Assembly: GCA_964452465.1 (NCBI GenBank)
Contig: CAYVMD010000001.1
Coordinates: 1 to 64,000 of the forward strand
Direction of reading: 5' to 3'
Length of the DNA: 64,000 nucleotides
Source: CAYVMD01 sp964452465
GTDB taxonomy: Bacteria; Armatimonadota; JACIXR01
In this document: in pieces, positions 60,552 through 64,000 of the stretch
Layout: each line of letters opens with the position of its first letter
Numbering within the stretch: the stretch's first letter is position 1
The notes under the pieces: generated by a model
Database searches by the model: none
The model's input: the letters and a program-made list of their open reading frames with translations, nothing else
What the model was told of the DNA's origin: nothing
Made by a program: the position numbers and the translations under genes

Positions 60552-63500
60552 ATGAAAGGGTTCGTTTGGTTTGTGGCTTTGCTCTTGGGAGTGATAGCCT
60601 GCACTCAAGAGACAAACAATTACGAGTTAAGGGCGGTCCCAGCACCACATAAGGTCGTCATAGATGGCAAATTAAACGATTGGGACCTTTCAGGCAGGAT
60701 CCTCATATGCTACGATGTTAAAAACCTCCTCGATACTCACTCCGCCTACACCTCCGCTATGTACGACGCAAACTACCTCTACTTCGCCTTCCAATTCAAG
60801 GATAAAACGCCCTTGGTCAATCACATCGATCCCAGAACCCAGCCAGGAGAGGGATGGAGGGGGGACGCGGTTCAAATCCGCCTCAAAAGCGATAGGATCT
60901 CCCATATCACCGCCTGGTATTACACCGACCGAAAGGAGCCCTGCATCCATATCCATTACGGCATGTGGGAGAAAAGCGATCCCGATTATGGGGACCTGGA
61001 GGATGCTATCTCCGCAGGAGCGAAGATGGCATTCCAGATGGGAAAGGATGGGTATATGCAGGAGATAGCCCTGCCTTGGAAATTGATAACGAAGAGCGGG
61101 AAGCCGCCCAAGCCCGGCGAGGTGTGGAGGTTAGGGATAGAGGTCTTTTGGGGGGCTCCTACGAAAAGTGATTGGCCGGAGCATCGCTACGCCGATGTCG
61201 TCAACCCCCAACTGATGCAGAGGGAGTTCTTCTGGCAGAATCTCAATGCCTGGGGTTCCCTCCGCTTCATGAGCGAGGGGAACCTCCCTCCCTCTCCTTC
61301 CCTCCAAATCCTCTCCGATATAGAACGCCTGGAGAAGATGGAATACTCCACCAAGGGCCCGGTGCCCATCAAATATACCCTCCCCTACGATGCAGGGGTT
61401 ACCCTGGTCATCGAGAAGCCGGATGGGACAAGGGTGAGAAACCTGATAAGCGATTACCCCCGCAAGAAGGGAACGAACATCGACTATTGGGATCTGACCG
61501 ACGATAACGGGAAGTTGCTGGAGCCAGGGGAATATAGGGTAAGGGGGTTGTATCATGGGCCCTTCGATGTCCTTTACGAATTTGCCTATGGCAATCCTGG
61601 CAATCCTCCCTACGATAACTCCAAGGGGACGGGAGGATGGCTCTCCAATCATGCTGAGCCCTTCGCCCTTACCGCGGACAACGAGGCTATCTATGTAGCC
61701 TGTCCCTTTGCCGAGGGTGCTTGTGCGATAATGAGGATGGATTACAACGGTCAACGCCAATGGGGCATACCCAATATAAACGGTGGACCCTTGGCGGTGG
61801 GCGATGGTTACCTCTATGTCCTGGTGGGTGGCCCTACAATCGCTTGGGGTGGTCCACCCGAGAACGAGGTGGCAATAAGGAGGATAGATGCCAAGACGGG
61901 GAGGTTTGCCCCTTGGGAGGATGGCAAGGATATGCACACCATCGCCACTCTCCCTCCCATAGAAGAATGGTGGAAGCCAAGGCGGCCGGAGGGAGAGGTG
62001 GTGGCTAATCACGGCTTTAATGCGGATTGGTGTCAAAGACAAACGATGGGGCTCGCCTTGGGTGGAGGGAAACTGTATGCCTCTTTGTATTACGAGGATA
62101 AGATCGTCGTGGTCGACCCCAAGGAGGGCAAGGCGATAGGGGAAATAAGGGTGGAGCGCCCCGCTGGACTTGCTTGTGATGGAGAGGGAAGACTCTATGC
62201 GATAAGCGGGAAGAGGGTCGTTAAAGTAGAAGGAAATGGCAAGATATCGCCAGTGATCACGGAGGGGCTCTCGGCGCCCATAGGGCTTTGTTTGGATTCC
62301 GAGGGGAACATTTATGTCTCGGATTGGGGCGAAGCTATGTGCGTTAAGAAGTTCTCTCCGGAGGGAAAGCTCCTCATGTCCATCGGCAAATTGGGCGGTA
62401 GATCGTTAAACGGCGCCTATGATCCCAATGGAATGTTCCGCCCCTGGGGGATAGCGGTGGATAAGAGAGGGCGCCTTTGGGTGGCGGAATACGATCCCAG
62501 CCCTCGTAGGATCAGCGTCTGGGATGCGAAGAGGGGGGAATTCCTGCGGGAATTCTGTGGGACGACCCATTACGCTGCTATGGGCGCCTTCATAAATCGC
62601 CTCAATCCTAAAATGGCATTCCTCCTTGGCAACATCTGTGAGCTGGATTGGAAGAAGGGGCTCTGGAGGGTTACCGGCACTTTGCATCGTCCCACTGCTC
62701 CCAACGACCTATTCTACATAGGTGGGGACCAAAGGATGGAGGTTGTGAATTACAAAGGACGCAACCTCCTTATCGCCAATACCGGTTTCACCACCATAAT
62801 CGCGGAATTGCACGATACCTATGCCCGTCCCCTCTGCGCTATGGGTTGGCTCTATGAACTCTATACGGTGGGGGCAGAATGGCCGGAGATCATCCTCAAG
62901 AACCTAACGGATAGTCCCGAAAGATTGGAGGAATTGAAGAAGAAGCATCCTAGGGCGTTCAATGGATTAGGCGCCCCATACCCAGATGTTTCCTCCATGC
63001 TTAACGAGCCCGATGTGAGGAGCATCTACCTTTGGATAGACGAGAACGGCGATGGATTGGTGGACGAGAGGGAGATCAGGTTCTTCCAAGGGAACGAGAG
63101 GGGAAGCGAGTTGGGAGGATTGAGGCTTTGGGGAAGGGGTTGGCAGAATGCTTACGATGCGGATTTGAACCTCTACTTCTTCGGTCCCAGCCAGGATTGG
63201 AAACGGCTCATGGGCTGGAAACTGCCCCTCAAGGGATGGAACACCGTGGGGGCGCCCATCTATGATGTGAGGGAAGCGAAGAAGATAGTGGACATGCCCT
63301 TCGGCGGATGGGGAGATTCCTTCAGTTGGGCTAATAGGGAAGGGAAGGTCCTCATAGGGGATAACCCCATGACGATGTTCTCCTCCGATGGCAAATTGCT
63401 GTGGACATATCCCAATCCCTGGCCGGGCGTACATGGCTCCCACACCGCCCCCAAGGCCAAGCGGGGGAGGATAATCGGACCTCTCTTCGTTTGCGGATCG

Positions 63501-64000
63501 GCGGATGTGGAGGGATTGGGGGAGGTCTTCGCTTTGAGGGGCAATCTGGGGGAAACTTACCTAATGACTATAGACGGGCTATTCATCACCACCCTCTTTC
63601 GGGATTGTAGGAGCGCCCCCGATGCTCTGCCGGATGAGCCAAGGCGGGGAATGAGCATAAAGGACTGCACCGCTGGCGGGGAGCCCTTCAATGGCAATTT
63701 CTTTAGGAGCCCCTTGGATGGCAATTACTATCTGGAGGGACCGGTGGGGAGTTGCCGGGAGGCATCGGTCGTGGCAAGGGTAGTGGGCTTGGATACGATT
63801 AAGCGTCTATCCACCCAAAAGATGGTGGTGGGACAGAAGGAATATGCCGAGGCGGAGAAGCTTTACAGGGAGCGGGTTAAGGAAGAAGCGCGGAGGAAAG
63901 TTGTGTATATTGCCAGGATGAAGAAGGAGGTAAAGGAGATCCCCTCCCATGAGGATTTCGATTGGGCGGATCGCCGAATTGCGAGTTGGAGTTACGATGA
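60552..64000 (+). CDS. Large lipoprotein: CBM9-like, FlgD-like and beta-propeller domains, cut by the right edge
   Basis: An open frame of 1149 codons with no stop in the window. AAAGGAGG lies 5 nt before ATG 60552. The N-terminus FVWFVALLLGVIACTQ is a lipoprotein signal with Cys at about 17. Residues about 30-225 form a CBM9-like sandwich (HKVVIDGKLNDWDLSG, YMQEIALPWKLI). About 265-340 is a FlgD-like Ig fold (KYTLPYDAGVTLVIEKPDG, YWDLTDDNGKLLEPGEYRV). NHL/SMP-30-type propeller blades follow (IGLCLDSEGNIYVSDWG, PWGIAVDKRGRLWVAEYDP). An EF-hand-like DENGDGLVDEREI is at about 828-840. Likely a surface glycan-binding or sensing protein. Confidence 0.85.
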   Translation, partial: MKGFVWFVALLLGVIACTQETNNYELRAVPAPHKVVIDGKLNDWDLSGRILICYDVKNLLDTHSAYTSAMYDANYLYFAFQFKDKTPLVNHIDPRTQPGEGWRGDAVQIRLKSDRISHITAWYYTDRKEPCIHIHYGMWEKSDPDYGDLEDAISAGAKMAFQMGKDGYMQEIALPWKLITKSGKPPKPGEVWRLGIEVFWGAPTKSDWPEHRYADVVNPQLMQREFFWQNLNAWGSLRFMSEGNLPPSPSLQILSDIERLEKMEYSTKGPVPIKYTLPYDAGVTLVIEKPDGTRVRNLISDYPRKKGTNIDYWDLTDDNGKLLEPGEYRVRGLYHGPFDVLYEFAYGNPGNPPYDNSKGTGGWLSNHAEPFALTADNEAIYVACPFAEGACAIMRMDYNGQRQWGIPNINGGPLAVGDGYLYVLVGGPTIAWGGPPENEVAIRRIDAKTGRFAPWEDGKDMHTIATLPPIEEWWKPRRPEGEVVANHGFNADWCQRQTMGLALGGGKLYASLYYEDKIVVVDPKEGKAIGEIRVERPAGLACDGEGRLYAISGKRVVKVEGNGKISPVITEGLSAPIGLCLDSEGNIYVSDWGEAMCVKKFSPEGKLLMSIGKLGGRSLNGAYDPNGMFRPWGIAVDKRGRLWVAEYDPSPRRISVWDAKRGEFLREFCGTTHYAAMGAFINRLNPKMAFLLGNICELDWKKGLWRVTGTLHRPTAPNDLFYIGGDQRMEVVNYKGRNLLIANTGFTTIIAELHDTYARPLCAMGWLYELYTVGAEWPEIILKNLTDSPERLEELKKKHPRAFNGLGAPYPDVSSMLNEPDVRSIYLWIDENGDGLVDEREIRFFQGNERGSELGGLRLWGRGWQNAYDADLNLYFFGPSQDWKRLMGWKLPLKGWNTVGAPIYDVREAKKIVDMPFGGWGDSFSWANREGKVLIGDNPMTMFSSDGKLLWTYPNPWPGVHGSHTAPKAKRGRIIGPLFVCGSADVEGLGEVFALRGNLGETYLMTIDGLFITTLFRDCRSAPDALPDEPRRGMSIKDCTAGGEPFNGNFFRSPLDGNYYLEGPVGSCREASVVARVVGLDTIKRLSTQKMVVGQKEYAEAEKLYRERVKEEARRKVVYIARMKKEVKEIPSHEDFDWADRRIASWSYD

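Noticed and set aside
60860..60885. GGTTCAAATCC, which looks like a tRNA T-arm
   Set aside because: It lies in frame within the large lipoprotein gene (DAVQIRLK) and no acceptor, D or anticodon arms surround it.

Overview
The window looks like chromosomal DNA of a thermophilic bacterium, probably Armatimonadota or a Fervidibacteria-like relative. That placement is inference, resting on five things seen: a TtuA-family tRNA thiolase typical of thermophiles; heavy use of AGG, AGA and ATA codons; an archaeal-type phosphoglycerate mutase; a DUF1559 prepilin with the H-x9-DG signature; and many secreted carbohydrate-active proteins (GxGYxYP, GH1, DUF5916, CBM9-like). Shine-Dalgarno sites of the AGGAGGTGATC type show a normal bacterial anti-SD. 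No rRNA, tRNA, CRISPR array or transposase gene was found.

Layout. 1-10 kb is mostly on the minus strand: asd and dapB (lysine/diaminopimelate), a secreted beta-helix protein, and a compact pstB-phoU-PLPBP-sepF-proC-divIVA-CPBP protease run. 9.7-13.8 kb carries purC, apgM, tilS and thyX. 13.9-18.9 kb is an accessory island: an AT-rich DNA methyltransferase plus an Fe-S HhH-GPD glycosylase-like protein, a frameshifted gene with an Mrr_N-like winged helix, an unknown gene and a stand-alone PorX-like PglZ-domain protein. A short similar leader element lies at each edge. 19-25 kb holds two PP-loop tRNA-thiolation-type genes, a lone prepilin, a dehydrogenase/epimerase pair and a GH1 beta-glucosidase. 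25.3-32.5 kb is the classic rpmH-rnpA-yidD-yidC-jag cluster followed by uvrC-lepA-hemW. 32.6-39.4 kb has a phosphatase, folC, an M48 protease, a LacI regulator, and rny with recX. 39.6-51 kb mixes a GxGYxYP protein, tsaC-like and thioredoxin-like genes, a DUF5916 protein, an esterase-like hydrolase, argF-argD and queA. 50.6-64 kb has a two-component system, a set of glycoside-hydrolase-like genes, an aldo/keto-reductase-like protein coupled to a malate/lactate dehydrogenase, and a large lipoprotein cut by the right edge.

Functional picture: a saprophytic, plant-polymer-using thermophile with dense, overlapping operons. Two expression features stand out. Several monocistronic or first genes have a TATAAT box 7-10 nt before the start codon and no Shine-Dalgarno site, so they look leaderless. 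Three genes (proC, tilS, pglZ-like) show conserved protein sequence upstream of any ATG/GTG/TTG, suggesting CTG, ATT and ATA starts. GC-rich palindromes recur between and inside genes; one 45-bp REP-like unit occurs twice, inverted, 35 kb apart.
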